A DNA stretch of 64,000 bases from Pseudomonas mucoides (lineage in GTDB: Bacteria > Pseudomonadota > Gammaproteobacteria > Pseudomonadales > Pseudomonadaceae), in assembly GCF_015461845.1 (NCBI RefSeq), contig NZ_JACOPW010000003.1, positions 795,115-859,114 of the forward strand. The letters are read 5' to 3'. A program made the position numbers and the translations under genes. A model generated the notes under the pieces. That model was not told the origin of the DNA, did not search any database, and saw nothing but the letters and a program-made list of their open reading frames with translations. Positions within the stretch are counted from its first letter, which is position 1; each line of letters begins with the position of its first letter. Positions 34,982-42,195 of the stretch are shown here, one piece after another.

Positions 34982-34997
34982 CTGTATGTGCATACAG
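34982..34997. promoter_or_regulatory. LexA (SOS) box
   Basis: CTGTATGTGCATACAG matches the CTG-N10-CAG LexA consensus, with perfect seven-base arms CTGTATG / CATACAG. It is just upstream of the radical SAM gene and could overlap its promoter. Confidence 0.85.
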
Positions 34998-35020
34998 TAT
35001 ACGGCCTTGGCGCCATCGAC

Positions 35021-35159
35021 CAGTGCCGTTCGGCACCTGACAACTTTCGCGCCTCGTCATTATGAGAAACATAAAGTGCGTGGCACTTTATTCTCTGTTG
35101 TCAGTATTCTTCGTTTCACACGAAGTTGTCGTGTGCTCACTATTAAAAGGATTTAATAA
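35021..35159 (+). other. Structured leader upstream of the dockerin-like gene
   Basis: Several nested or competing inverted repeats precede the gene. TGACAAC (35038-35044) pairs with GTTGTCA (35097-35103) and encloses GAGA/TCTC and a nine-base perfect stem ATAAAGTGC (35071-35079) / GCACTTTAT (35083-35091) with loop GTG. Further on, CTTCG/CGAAG (35109-35125) and ACACGA/TCGTGT (35118-35134) overlap and exclude each other. GTGCCG/CGGCAC lies at 35023-35036. This could be an RNA leader or an operator array. No riboswitch class is recognised. Confidence 0.5.
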
Positions 35160-35462
35160 ATGTCTGGCTACAATCAGCGCGGTGTGTTTTTACAACTACA
35201 GGCGCCTTCTATCGTTAGTCCAAAAGAAGTTAGGGTTTCCATGCAGTTTGCGTTAAAGGAAGAAGGTTATGACCCTGAAAACCAGGCGCTCACCTATTCT
35301 CTGTTGGACTCCAGCACCCGCGAGGCCGTGTCGAATGATGGAGGCGTCACCTTCACCATGACCAACACAGCTGATGTCAACGGGGATGGTGCAATCGACG
35401 CGCAAGACAAAGTTGTTTTGATTGCGTTGGCGAAGGCGTATGCAAAGATTATTAATCCTTGA
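35160..35462 (+). CDS. Small dockerin-like (calcium-binding repeat) protein
   Basis: A 100-aa protein without signal peptide or membrane segment. The C-terminal third carries a textbook dockerin type I / EF-hand-like calcium loop, ADVNGDGAIDAQDKVVLIA (Asp72, Asn74, Asp76, Gly77, Ile79, Asp80, Asp83), followed by the expected helix. Only one of the usual two repeats is present. The N-terminal 65 residues look beta-rich (VFLQLQAP, KEVRVSMQFALKEEG, TYSLLD, GVTFTMTNTA) and match nothing I know. AAAAGGA is the RBS eight bases before the ATG. It has its own terminator (35524-35557), and its base composition is more AT-rich than its neighbours, suggesting a recent arrival. Binding partner and function are unknown. 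Confidence 0.78.
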   Translation: MSGYNQRGVFLQLQAPSIVSPKEVRVSMQFALKEEGYDPENQALTYSLLDSSTREAVSNDGGVTFTMTNTADVNGDGAIDAQDKVVLIALAKAYAKIINP

Positions 35463-35523
35463 TTGCAGTTTGACCAGTGCAATCAATGACTGTTGAAAAG
35501 CCACGGGTCCAGGGATGACTTCT

Positions 35524-35557
35524 AAAACGACACGGAACTTATCCGTGTCGTTTTTTT
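35524..35557 (+). terminator. Terminator of the dockerin-like gene
   Basis: Ten-base stem ACGACACGGA / TCCGTGTCGT with a five-base loop, followed by seven T. Confidence 0.88.
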
Positions 35558-35692
35558 ATGAGTGGAATTTATAGGCAACAAGAAGAAACGGGGGCCGCTG
35601 TTCAATTCACGATTCTTTGACGGATGGCTCACAGGCCTTTGACTGCTCACAGCAGAAGCTATGCAGTACTTATTCAACAGGGTTGTCCGAGC

Positions 35693-36340
35693 ATGTCCCG
35701 ACTGCGCCTCTTGCCTGCGACGTTTTTGCTTTCAATGGCTGCACTTTTCAACCTGACCCTGGCCCATGCGGATGACAGCGCTTCACCCCGCCCGGCTGAG
35801 TGGGCTCAATCGGTCGAGGTGCGATACAACCTCTTTCGAATGTCCCCGACGCTCTATCGCAGCGCATTGCCTGACCGTGGAGCCGTTCCTTTGCTGGAAA
35901 AGCTGAAGGTAGGAACCGTCATCAATTTCCTGCCCGAGTCGGATAAAAGCTGGCTGTCGACACCAGGGATCACCCAGGTCCAGTTGCCCTACCGCACCAA
36001 TCACGTGGATGATGCAGATGTACTCAAGGCCCTTCGTGCCATTCAGGCGGCCGAGTCCCACGGTCCTGTGTTGATGCATTGCAAGCACGGTTCCGATCGT
36101 ACGGGGTTGATGGCGGCCATGTACCGGGTCGTGATCCAGGGCTGGAGCAAGGAAGACGCCCTGAACGAGATGACTGAGGGCGGCTTTGGCGACAGTACTC
36201 ATTTCAAGGATGGCGTGCGTTACATGATGCAGGCCGATGTCGACAAGCTTCGCACCGCGTTGGCCAATGGCGATTGCAGCACCAGCCCGTTCGCCATGTG
36301 TTCGATGAAGAGTTGGTTCAAGTCGGCCCATATTGAGTAA
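35693..36340 (+). CDS. Exported dual-specificity/tyrosine phosphatase family protein
   Basis: A 215-aa protein with a Sec signal peptide (about residues 1-27, ending LAHADDS) and a cysteine phosphatase domain. The P-loop is MHCKHGSDRTG (HCX5R, Cys at about residue 128). The upstream Asp-containing TNHVDDADVL could supply the general acid. VRYNLFRMSPTLYRSALP marks the start of the domain, as in other periplasmic DSP-like proteins. I chose the ATG at 35693, which starts the signal; an upstream in-frame start adds 23 residues ahead of it. Substrate unknown: phosphotyrosine, phosphoinositide or inositol phosphate are possible. It is convergent with the M3 peptidase gene. Confidence 0.82.
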   Translation: MSRLRLLPATFLLSMAALFNLTLAHADDSASPRPAEWAQSVEVRYNLFRMSPTLYRSALPDRGAVPLLEKLKVGTVINFLPESDKSWLSTPGITQVQLPYRTNHVDDADVLKALRAIQAAESHGPVLMHCKHGSDRTGLMAAMYRVVIQGWSKEDALNEMTEGGFGDSTHFKDGVRYMMQADVDKLRTALANGDCSTSPFAMCSMKSWFKSAHIE

Positions 36341-36348
36341 CCGTGTGT

Positions 36349-38394
36349 TTAGCGGGCAATGGCCTCTGGCAACACCGCAAAAACGTCGTCGGTGACTGAC
36401 CCTCCAAGGAACTCTTTCAGGGCGGTCAGCAGCGAGCGTGAGTCGCCCGGTGAAAAAAATACTTCACGAAAAGCCTTGCCTGTTTGCGGGTTAAAGACCC
36501 AATCCAGTTGAAACCGTTTGAACGCCTCGGTCGCCAGGACGCCCGACCACTGGTAGGCGTAAACCGAGGCTGCGTAACCGGTCACCATGTAATCGAACCC
36601 ATTGGCGAACCGGCTGTATGACGGCAGTTGCAGGTCGGTAATCTCGCGTTGAACATCCTCGAACACTTGCTGAATGCTACGGCCATCACCCCGGCAGTGG
36701 TGCAATTCGAAGTCGAGCAAGGCGCCCATCAACAGGCTGGCTGTTTGCCGGCTGGTCTGTGTTTGAACAGCAGCCAGCGCTTTGTTGATTCGCTCCTCGC
36801 TCAAGCGCTCACCGGTTTGATAATGAGCCGCCAGCCACAGCAGAAATTCGCCTGACAGGCACCAAAGCTCGAACAATTGACCGGTAAACTCCGCGCTATC
36901 ACGCCCCAGTTGGGAAATGCCGGAAAGGCTGTGGTGAGGCGAACGGGTCAGAACGTGTTGCAAGCAATGACCGAACTCATGGAAAAGTACCCTCAGATCC
37001 TGGTGCGCGAGCAGGCAGGGCTGCTTGTTGACGCCAGGTGTGAAGTTTCCATGGAGCACAGCGATTGGCCGCGTCAGTCGACCCTCGGCGTTTATCCGTC
37101 GATTGCGGCGGGTGGCGGTCCAGGGATAGTCCGCAGCCTCCTCTCGGTGGAAAGGATCAAGGTAGATGTACCCGATCACCTGCCCATGCTCGCTGACTTC
37201 GAAGAGGCGCACGCTGTCATGCCAATGACTGAACGTTGTCTGCTCGACGATCTGGATGGCAAACATGCGTTCACAGAACAGGCAGAGCCGCCGCAATGTG
37301 CCGTCCAGCGGAAAATAAGCACGCAGGTTTTTCAAGTCACCACCGATATTTTGCTGGCGGAACTGTTCGGCCAGAAATTCGTGGTCCCAGGCGCGGACTT
37401 CACTGATGCCGCGCTCCAGCGCAAATGCTTTGAGCGCCTGTGTGTCCTGCGCAAGCGCAGGTATCACCTGTGTCACCTGTCGACGCAGGAACGCGCTGAC
37501 TTGCGTCGTGGACTCCGCCATCTCTGTTGCGAGGTTCAGATGCGCAAAGTTTTCATACCCGAGCAACCGGGCTTTCTGGTGACGAAGGGACAATAGGCGC
37601 TCAAGCACTGGTTCATTATCGAATTGCCCGGCGGCGTCAGGACCTTGATCGGAAGCTCGAGTGGAGTAGGCGACAAAATACTCTTCGCGAAGTGCACGAT
37701 TTTCGGCATACGTCATGATTCGATGATAGGTGTCCTGGTCCAGGTGGATCAGCCAGCCGGACTGCCCTGCATGCCGGGCATTGAGCGCAAGGCGATCCTG
37801 AGTGGCCTGGGTTAAGCCTTTGAGCTGCGTGACGTCGTCGATCTGCTTGCACCAGGCCGCACTGGCGCTTTGCAAATTGCTCAAGAACAAACGTTCGAGC
37901 AGGCCGATTTCGACGTTCAGTTGCTTCAGCTTCTGGTGTTGTTCGACGGACAACTCGATCCCTGACAAGTGAAACTCGCGCAGAATTTTGCTCAGGACGG
38001 CTTTGCGCGCGTCATCGTAATTCTGGGCGGCAGGACTTTGCGCGAGATCCCGGTAGGCTCGCCAAAGCGCGCGATGACCCATCTTCTCTGTTTTGTAATG
38101 CGCCAGGGCTTCGCCACACCGCAGACTCGCAGCGCCCCATGTGTTGTCGTCGTGTTTGACCGACATGAGCGTTTCGATGATACCCATGGCTTCATCCAGG
38201 CGCGCATCGAGGTCATCAATGGCCAGCACCAGATCATCCCAAGTCGGGAGAGCGGATTGGCTGGCCGTTATTTCAGCAATGATCCGGCGGTTGTCAGCAA
38301 TGATTGTTTCGATGGCCGGCACCAGATGTTCAGCTCGGATGGCTGACCACGGCGGGAGGTCCCAGTATTGCAAAAAGGGGTTGGTATCAGGCAT
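36349..38394 (-). CDS. M3 family oligopeptidase (PrlC paralogue)
   Basis: Zinc metallopeptidase of the thimet oligopeptidase family (681 aa) that cleaves short peptides in the cytoplasm. The active site is VLFHEFGHCLQH (HExxH), with the third ligand Glu in the following helix (about 28 residues on). The N-terminus, PFLQYWDLPPWSAIRAEHL, mirrors that of PrlC 2.4 kb upstream (PLLQSYDLPPFSAIRAEHV), so this is a diverged duplicate. The sequence differs through most of the body, implying an old event. No frameshift; probably active. It reads in the same direction as prlC and the YheV gene, with 112 bases between. Confidence 0.92.
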   Translation of the reverse strand: MPDTNPFLQYWDLPPWSAIRAEHLVPAIETIIADNRRIIAEITASQSALPTWDDLVLAIDDLDARLDEAMGIIETLMSVKHDDNTWGAASLRCGEALAHYKTEKMGHRALWRAYRDLAQSPAAQNYDDARKAVLSKILREFHLSGIELSVEQHQKLKQLNVEIGLLERLFLSNLQSASAAWCKQIDDVTQLKGLTQATQDRLALNARHAGQSGWLIHLDQDTYHRIMTYAENRALREEYFVAYSTRASDQGPDAAGQFDNEPVLERLLSLRHQKARLLGYENFAHLNLATEMAESTTQVSAFLRRQVTQVIPALAQDTQALKAFALERGISEVRAWDHEFLAEQFRQQNIGGDLKNLRAYFPLDGTLRRLCLFCERMFAIQIVEQTTFSHWHDSVRLFEVSEHGQVIGYIYLDPFHREEAADYPWTATRRNRRINAEGRLTRPIAVLHGNFTPGVNKQPCLLAHQDLRVLFHEFGHCLQHVLTRSPHHSLSGISQLGRDSAEFTGQLFELWCLSGEFLLWLAAHYQTGERLSEERINKALAAVQTQTSRQTASLLMGALLDFELHHCRGDGRSIQQVFEDVQREITDLQLPSYSRFANGFDYMVTGYAASVYAYQWSGVLATEAFKRFQLDWVFNPQTGKAFREVFFSPGDSRSLLTALKEFLGGSVTDDVFAVLPEAIAR

Positions 38395-38466
38395 GGCGTC
38401 CTACTTGAATGGCGACTGAAGGATTCAGCCTAAGCAGGAAGCGCGGTGCAGGTGCGGTAGATAAAT

Positions 38467-38500
38467 ACCACCTTCCGCCCTTGAACGAGGGGAAGGTGGT
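38467..38500 (-). terminator. Hairpin downstream of the YheV-like gene
   Basis: Perfect ten-base stem ACCACCTTCC / GGAAGGTGGT with a 14-base loop, seven bases after the stop codon. There is no clear T-run, so it may be an attenuating or mRNA-stabilising hairpin between this gene and the M3 paralogue. Confidence 0.45.
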
Positions 38501-38506
38501 GCTGAC

Positions 38507-38794
38507 TCAGTGTTGCTCGTCCGGCTTTTTCTTTAGCTTGGGGTTCGGGAAAAACTGCACGGCCTGAACCTTGGCGTCCGGCACTTTCAGCGCCGACGTA
38601 TTGACCCGCGTGCCCAATTCCTTGGGTACGGACAGACCTTGTTCATTCAACGTGTCGGAATAACCGCAGGCCACGCACTCGCGGTGCGGGACCTCGTCTT
38701 CGTTCCACATCATCAGTTTGTCCGGCTCGCTGCATGCCGGGCAGACCGCCCCGGCGATAAAGCGTTTTTTGGTAATCACAGGTCCCTCACTCAT
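38507..38794 (-). CDS. YheV-like zinc-ribbon protein
   Basis: A 95-aa soluble protein with a four-cysteine zinc ribbon: AVCPACSEPDK and HRECVACGYSD. It matches the YheV family of putative metal-binding proteins, which in E. coli is also the gene after prlC. Its ATG overlaps the prlC stop (ATGA), so the two are translationally coupled. The tail is Lys/Pro-rich (NPKLKKKPDEQH). Function unknown. Confidence 0.88.
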   Translation of the reverse strand: MSEGPVITKKRFIAGAVCPACSEPDKLMMWNEDEVPHRECVACGYSDTLNEQGLSVPKELGTRVNTSALKVPDAKVQAVQFFPNPKLKKKPDEQH

Positions 38795-40842
38795 GCTGCC
38801 GCGTCCTCACTCAGGCCGCTGTGGCGCAAGAGTGCGTCAATCGAAGGCGCACGGCCACGGAAGTCGACGAACAGCACCATCGGCTCCTGGGAACCACCGC
38901 GGGCCAGGATGGCTTCGCGGAACGCTCGACCGGTCTCGGCATTGAGTACGCCTTCTTCTTCGAACTTCGAGAACGCATCCGCCGACAGTACTTCCGCCCA
39001 TTTGTAACTGTAGTAACCCGCCGCGTAACCACCAGCGAAGATGTGCGCAAAGCTATTCGGGAAACGGTTGTAGGCCGGTGGACGCATGACCGACACCTCG
39101 TCACGCACCCCTTCGAGCACCTGAGCCACGCTGCGACCATCGCCATGGGTGGCGTGCAGTTCGAAGTCGAACAGCGAGAACTCCAGCTGACGCACCATCA
39201 TCAGGCCGGACTGGAAGTTTTTCGCCGCGAGCATTTTCTGCAGCAGGTCTTGAGGCAGGGGCTCGCCGGTTTCGTAGTGACCGGAGATCAGCGCCAGGCC
39301 TTCCGGCTCCCAGCACCAGTTTTCCATGAACTGGCTCGGCAGCTCGACCGCATCCCAGGCCACGCCGTTGATGCCGGAAACGCCGGCGTGTTCGACGCGG
39401 GTCAGCAGGTGATGCAGGCCGTGACCGAATTCGTGGAACAGGGTGGTGACTTCATCGTGGGTCAGCAGCGCAGGCTTGCCGCTGTCGGCCGGGGTGAAGT
39501 TGCACACCAGGTTGGCCACCGGGTTTTGCAGCACGCCTTCAGCGGTGCGGCGACGGTCACGGGCGCCGTCCATCCATGCACCGCCGCGCTTGTTGGCGCG
39601 GGCATAGAGGTCGAAGAAGAAGCGGCCGACGTGCTGGCCGTTTTCCTTGATTTCGAACAGGCGAACGTCCGGGTGCCAGGTGTCGAAGCCTTTCTGTTCG
39701 GCAATCTCGATGCCGTACAGACGCTGCACGATGGCAAACAGGCCGCCCAACACTTTGTCGATCGGGAAGTAGGCGCGAAGCGCTTCCTGGGCAACGCTGT
39801 AACGCTGCTCGCGCAGTTTTTCACCGTAGAAACCGCTGTCCCAGCTTTGCAGGTCCGGGCAGCCTTGTTCGGCGGCGTAGGCTTTGAGTTGTTCCAGGTC
39901 CTGCGCGGCGAATGGCTTGCTGCGCTTGGCCAGGTCGCGCAGGAAGCTGAGCACCTGATCGCTGGACTCAGCCATTTTGGTGGCCAGGCTCAGTTCGGAG
40001 AAGCTGGCGAAGCCGAGCAGTCTGGCCAGTTCCTGACGCAGGTCGAGGATTTCTTCCATGACCGGGCCGTTGTCGTTCTGACCGGCATTCGGGCCCTGGT
40101 CCGACGCACGGGTGCAGTAGGCGGCGTAGACTTCTTCGCGCAGGGCACGGTCTTGGGCGTAGGTCATCACCGCGTAGTAGCTCGGGAATTCCAGGGTGAT
40201 CAGAAAGCCTTCCAGGCCCTTGGCCTGTGCGGCGGCGGCCATTTGCGCCTTGGACGAATCGGTCAGGCCGGCGAGGGTGGCTTCATCGGTGACGTGTTTG
40301 GTCCATGCCTGAGTGGCGTCGAGCAGTTGGTTGGAGAAACGGCTGCCCAGTTCCGAGAGCTTGCTCTGCACTTCGGCGTAGCGTTTCTGCTCGGCTTCCG
40401 GCAGATCTATACCCGACAGACGGAAGTCGCGCAGGGAGTGTTCCAGGATAGTTTTCTGCGCCACATCGAAACCGGCGGCTTCCGGGCTGTTGGCCAGGGC
40501 TTCAAAGGCTTCGAACAGTTCGCGGTTCTGGCCCAGCTCGGTGGAGTAGGCGCTCAAGGCCGGGAGGCAGGATTCGTAGGCTTCACGCAATTCGGCGCTG
40601 TTGCACACGGCATTCAAATGGCTGACCGGGCTCCAGGCGGCGCCCAGGCGATCATTGAGCTCGTCCATCGCCAGCACCAGGCCGGCCCAGGTCGGTTGTT
40701 TGCCCTGGGTCTTGAGGATCTCGATAATGGCGGCGCGGTTGTCAGCCAGGATCTGTTCAATGGCCGGTTGCACGTGTTCGGCACGGATCGCCGAGAACGG
40801 CGGCAGGTCGTAGGACTGCAAAAGAGGGTTGTTCACGCTCAC
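38791..40842 (-). CDS. prlC: Oligopeptidase A (PrlC)
   Basis: M3 zinc endopeptidase (683 aa) degrading short peptides, including cleaved signal peptides. Active-site helix TLFHEFGHGLHH at about residue 465, and the downstream Glu region LPSQFMENWCWEPE is intact. The start is taken as GTG 40842 (VSVNNPLLQSYDLPPF), giving the E. coli length; the open frame continues to an ATG at 40869, and GTG 40836 is also possible. It is divergent from the gamma carbonic anhydrase gene and coupled to the YheV gene. Confidence 0.95.
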   Translation of the reverse strand: MSVNNPLLQSYDLPPFSAIRAEHVQPAIEQILADNRAAIIEILKTQGKQPTWAGLVLAMDELNDRLGAAWSPVSHLNAVCNSAELREAYESCLPALSAYSTELGQNRELFEAFEALANSPEAAGFDVAQKTILEHSLRDFRLSGIDLPEAEQKRYAEVQSKLSELGSRFSNQLLDATQAWTKHVTDEATLAGLTDSSKAQMAAAAQAKGLEGFLITLEFPSYYAVMTYAQDRALREEVYAAYCTRASDQGPNAGQNDNGPVMEEILDLRQELARLLGFASFSELSLATKMAESSDQVLSFLRDLAKRSKPFAAQDLEQLKAYAAEQGCPDLQSWDSGFYGEKLREQRYSVAQEALRAYFPIDKVLGGLFAIVQRLYGIEIAEQKGFDTWHPDVRLFEIKENGQHVGRFFFDLYARANKRGGAWMDGARDRRRTAEGVLQNPVANLVCNFTPADSGKPALLTHDEVTTLFHEFGHGLHHLLTRVEHAGVSGINGVAWDAVELPSQFMENWCWEPEGLALISGHYETGEPLPQDLLQKMLAAKNFQSGLMMVRQLEFSLFDFELHATHGDGRSVAQVLEGVRDEVSVMRPPAYNRFPNSFAHIFAGGYAAGYYSYKWAEVLSADAFSKFEEEGVLNAETGRAFREAILARGGSQEPMVLFVDFRGRAPSIDALLRHSGLSEDAAA

Positions 40843-40931
40843 GGTTGGCACCTTGGCTGGAAGAAACATGCGGCCATCTTAATTACAATCGACGCTCACC
40901 GCAGCTATCAGCAACAGAGAGAAACCCTATC

Positions 40932-41477
40932 GTGAACCTTCGCAAGTACCAGAACCACACGCCGCTGCTGGGCAAAGGCGCTTTTGTCGACGGATCGGCG
41001 GTGGTAATCGGCGACGTTGAAATCGGCGAAGACAGCTCTGTCTGGCCGCTGACAGTGATCCGCGGCGACATGCACCGCATCCGCATCGGCGCGCGTACCA
41101 GTGTTCAGGACGGCTGCGTGCTGCACATCACCCATGCCGGCCCGTTCAATCCCGATGGTTTTCCGTTGCTGATCGGCGACGATGTGACCATCGCGCATAA
41201 AGTCATGCTGCACGGGTGCAGCGTGGGCAGCCGGGTGCTGATCGGCATGGGCAGCATCGTCATGGACGGTGCAGTGGTCGAGGATGACGTGATCATCGGC
41301 GCTGGCAGCCTGGTGCCACCGGGCAAACGTCTGGATAGCGGCTTCCTGTATGTGGGCAGCCCGGTGAAACAGATCCGCCCGCTGACCGACAAGGAAAAAG
41401 CCTTTTTTACCTACAGCGCGGCGAATTACGCGAAGCTCAAGGATTTGCATCTGGCTGAAGGTTACGACCAGCTCTGA
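40932..41477 (+). CDS. Gamma carbonic anhydrase family protein (YrdA/PaaY type)
   Basis: Left-handed beta-helix hexapeptide protein (181 aa). The trimer-interface metal ligands of the gamma class are visible: GDMHRIRIG, VLHITHAG and TIAHKVMLHGCSVG. Many bacterial homologues have weak or no anhydrase activity, so the reaction is uncertain. Translation begins at GTG 40932 with AGAGAGAAA upstream; this agrees with the E. coli YrdA length (184 aa). It is followed 29 bases later by a HAD phosphatase gene in the same direction. Confidence 0.92.
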   Translation: MNLRKYQNHTPLLGKGAFVDGSAVVIGDVEIGEDSSVWPLTVIRGDMHRIRIGARTSVQDGCVLHITHAGPFNPDGFPLLIGDDVTIAHKVMLHGCSVGSRVLIGMGSIVMDGAVVEDDVIIGAGSLVPPGKRLDSGFLYVGSPVKQIRPLTDKEKAFFTYSAANYAKLKDLHLAEGYDQL

Positions 41478-41506
41478 CTCCGCCCCGCTATTGCCCAGGA
41501 TTATTC

Positions 41507-42157
41507 ATGCATTACCCAACCGTTTTATTCGACCTCGATGGCACCCTGACCGACCCGCGCGAGGGCATCACACGTTCGATCCAGTTTGCCCTGAGCAAAC
41601 TGGGCATCGATGAGCCTGACCTGACCAAGCTGGAACACTTCATCGGCCCGCCGTTGTTGCAGGCGTTCATGCAGTTTTACGACTTCGATGAGCCCAAGGC
41701 CTGGGAGGCGGTGAGTTTTTATCGCGAACGTTTCAAGGTCACCGGCCTCTACGAGAACCGCGTGTTCGACGGCGTCACCCCGCTGCTGGAAACCTTGGGT
41801 GGGCAAGGGCGTCAGTTATACATCGCGACGTCCAAGCCATGGGTCTTTGCCCGGGAAATCGCCCGGCACTTTGATTTCGCGAAGCACTTCAAGGTGATCT
41901 ACGGCAGTGAGCTGGATGGCACGCGGACGAATAAGGTCGAGTTAATTGCGCATTTGATGGCTGAAGAGGGGCTGGATCCTGCCAATACCCTGATGATTGG
42001 CGATCGTAAGCATGACCTGATCGGTGCGCGCAGTAATGGGCTGGACTCGGCGGCTGTGGGGTATGGGTTTGGTAGCCACGAAGAGTTGAGTGCAGAAGCA
42101 CCGACTTATCACTTTGAAACGCTGGATGAGATGCATCGGGCGTTTTTGCAGCGCTAG
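41507..42157 (+). CDS. HAD family hydrolase, phosphoglycolate phosphatase-like
   Basis: A 216-aa HAD superfamily phosphatase with a C1 cap. Motif I LFDLDGTLTD (nucleophile Asp10, Asp12), motif II IATSKPW (Ser/Lys), and motif III/IV MIGDRKHDLIGARSNG. The sequence fits the GPH/PGP branch, but the natural substrate cannot be fixed. It is the second gene after the gamma carbonic anhydrase, the same order as PA0066-PA0065. Confidence 0.88.
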   Translation: MHYPTVLFDLDGTLTDPREGITRSIQFALSKLGIDEPDLTKLEHFIGPPLLQAFMQFYDFDEPKAWEAVSFYRERFKVTGLYENRVFDGVTPLLETLGGQGRQLYIATSKPWVFAREIARHFDFAKHFKVIYGSELDGTRTNKVELIAHLMAEEGLDPANTLMIGDRKHDLIGARSNGLDSAAVGYGFGSHEELSAEAPTYHFETLDEMHRAFLQR

Positions 42158-42168
42158 TTGGATCGCCA

Positions 42169-42190
42169 TCGCGAGCAAGCTCGCGATGAG
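42169..42190. repeat. Short REP core palindrome
   Basis: ATCGCGAGCAAGCTCGCGAT is a single REP core lying between the convergent ends of the HAD gene and the aminopeptidase-like gene. Confidence 0.55.
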
Positions 42191-42195
42191 GCCGC

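Noticed and set aside
35062..35256. Hydrophobic 64-codon open frame overlapping the dockerin-like gene start
   Set aside because: It lies across the hairpin-rich leader and in a different frame from the gene with the clear RBS; no Shine-Dalgarno sequence and no family match. A leader peptide is not excluded.
38821..40935. A 704-codon open frame on the plus strand opposite prlC, and similar long frames opposite polA, coxA, coxB and the DUF4105 gene
   Set aside because: They mirror the codon structure of the real genes on the other strand, are rich in Gln/His/Arg with no recognisable domain, and lack RBS and context. High-GC codon bias explains them.
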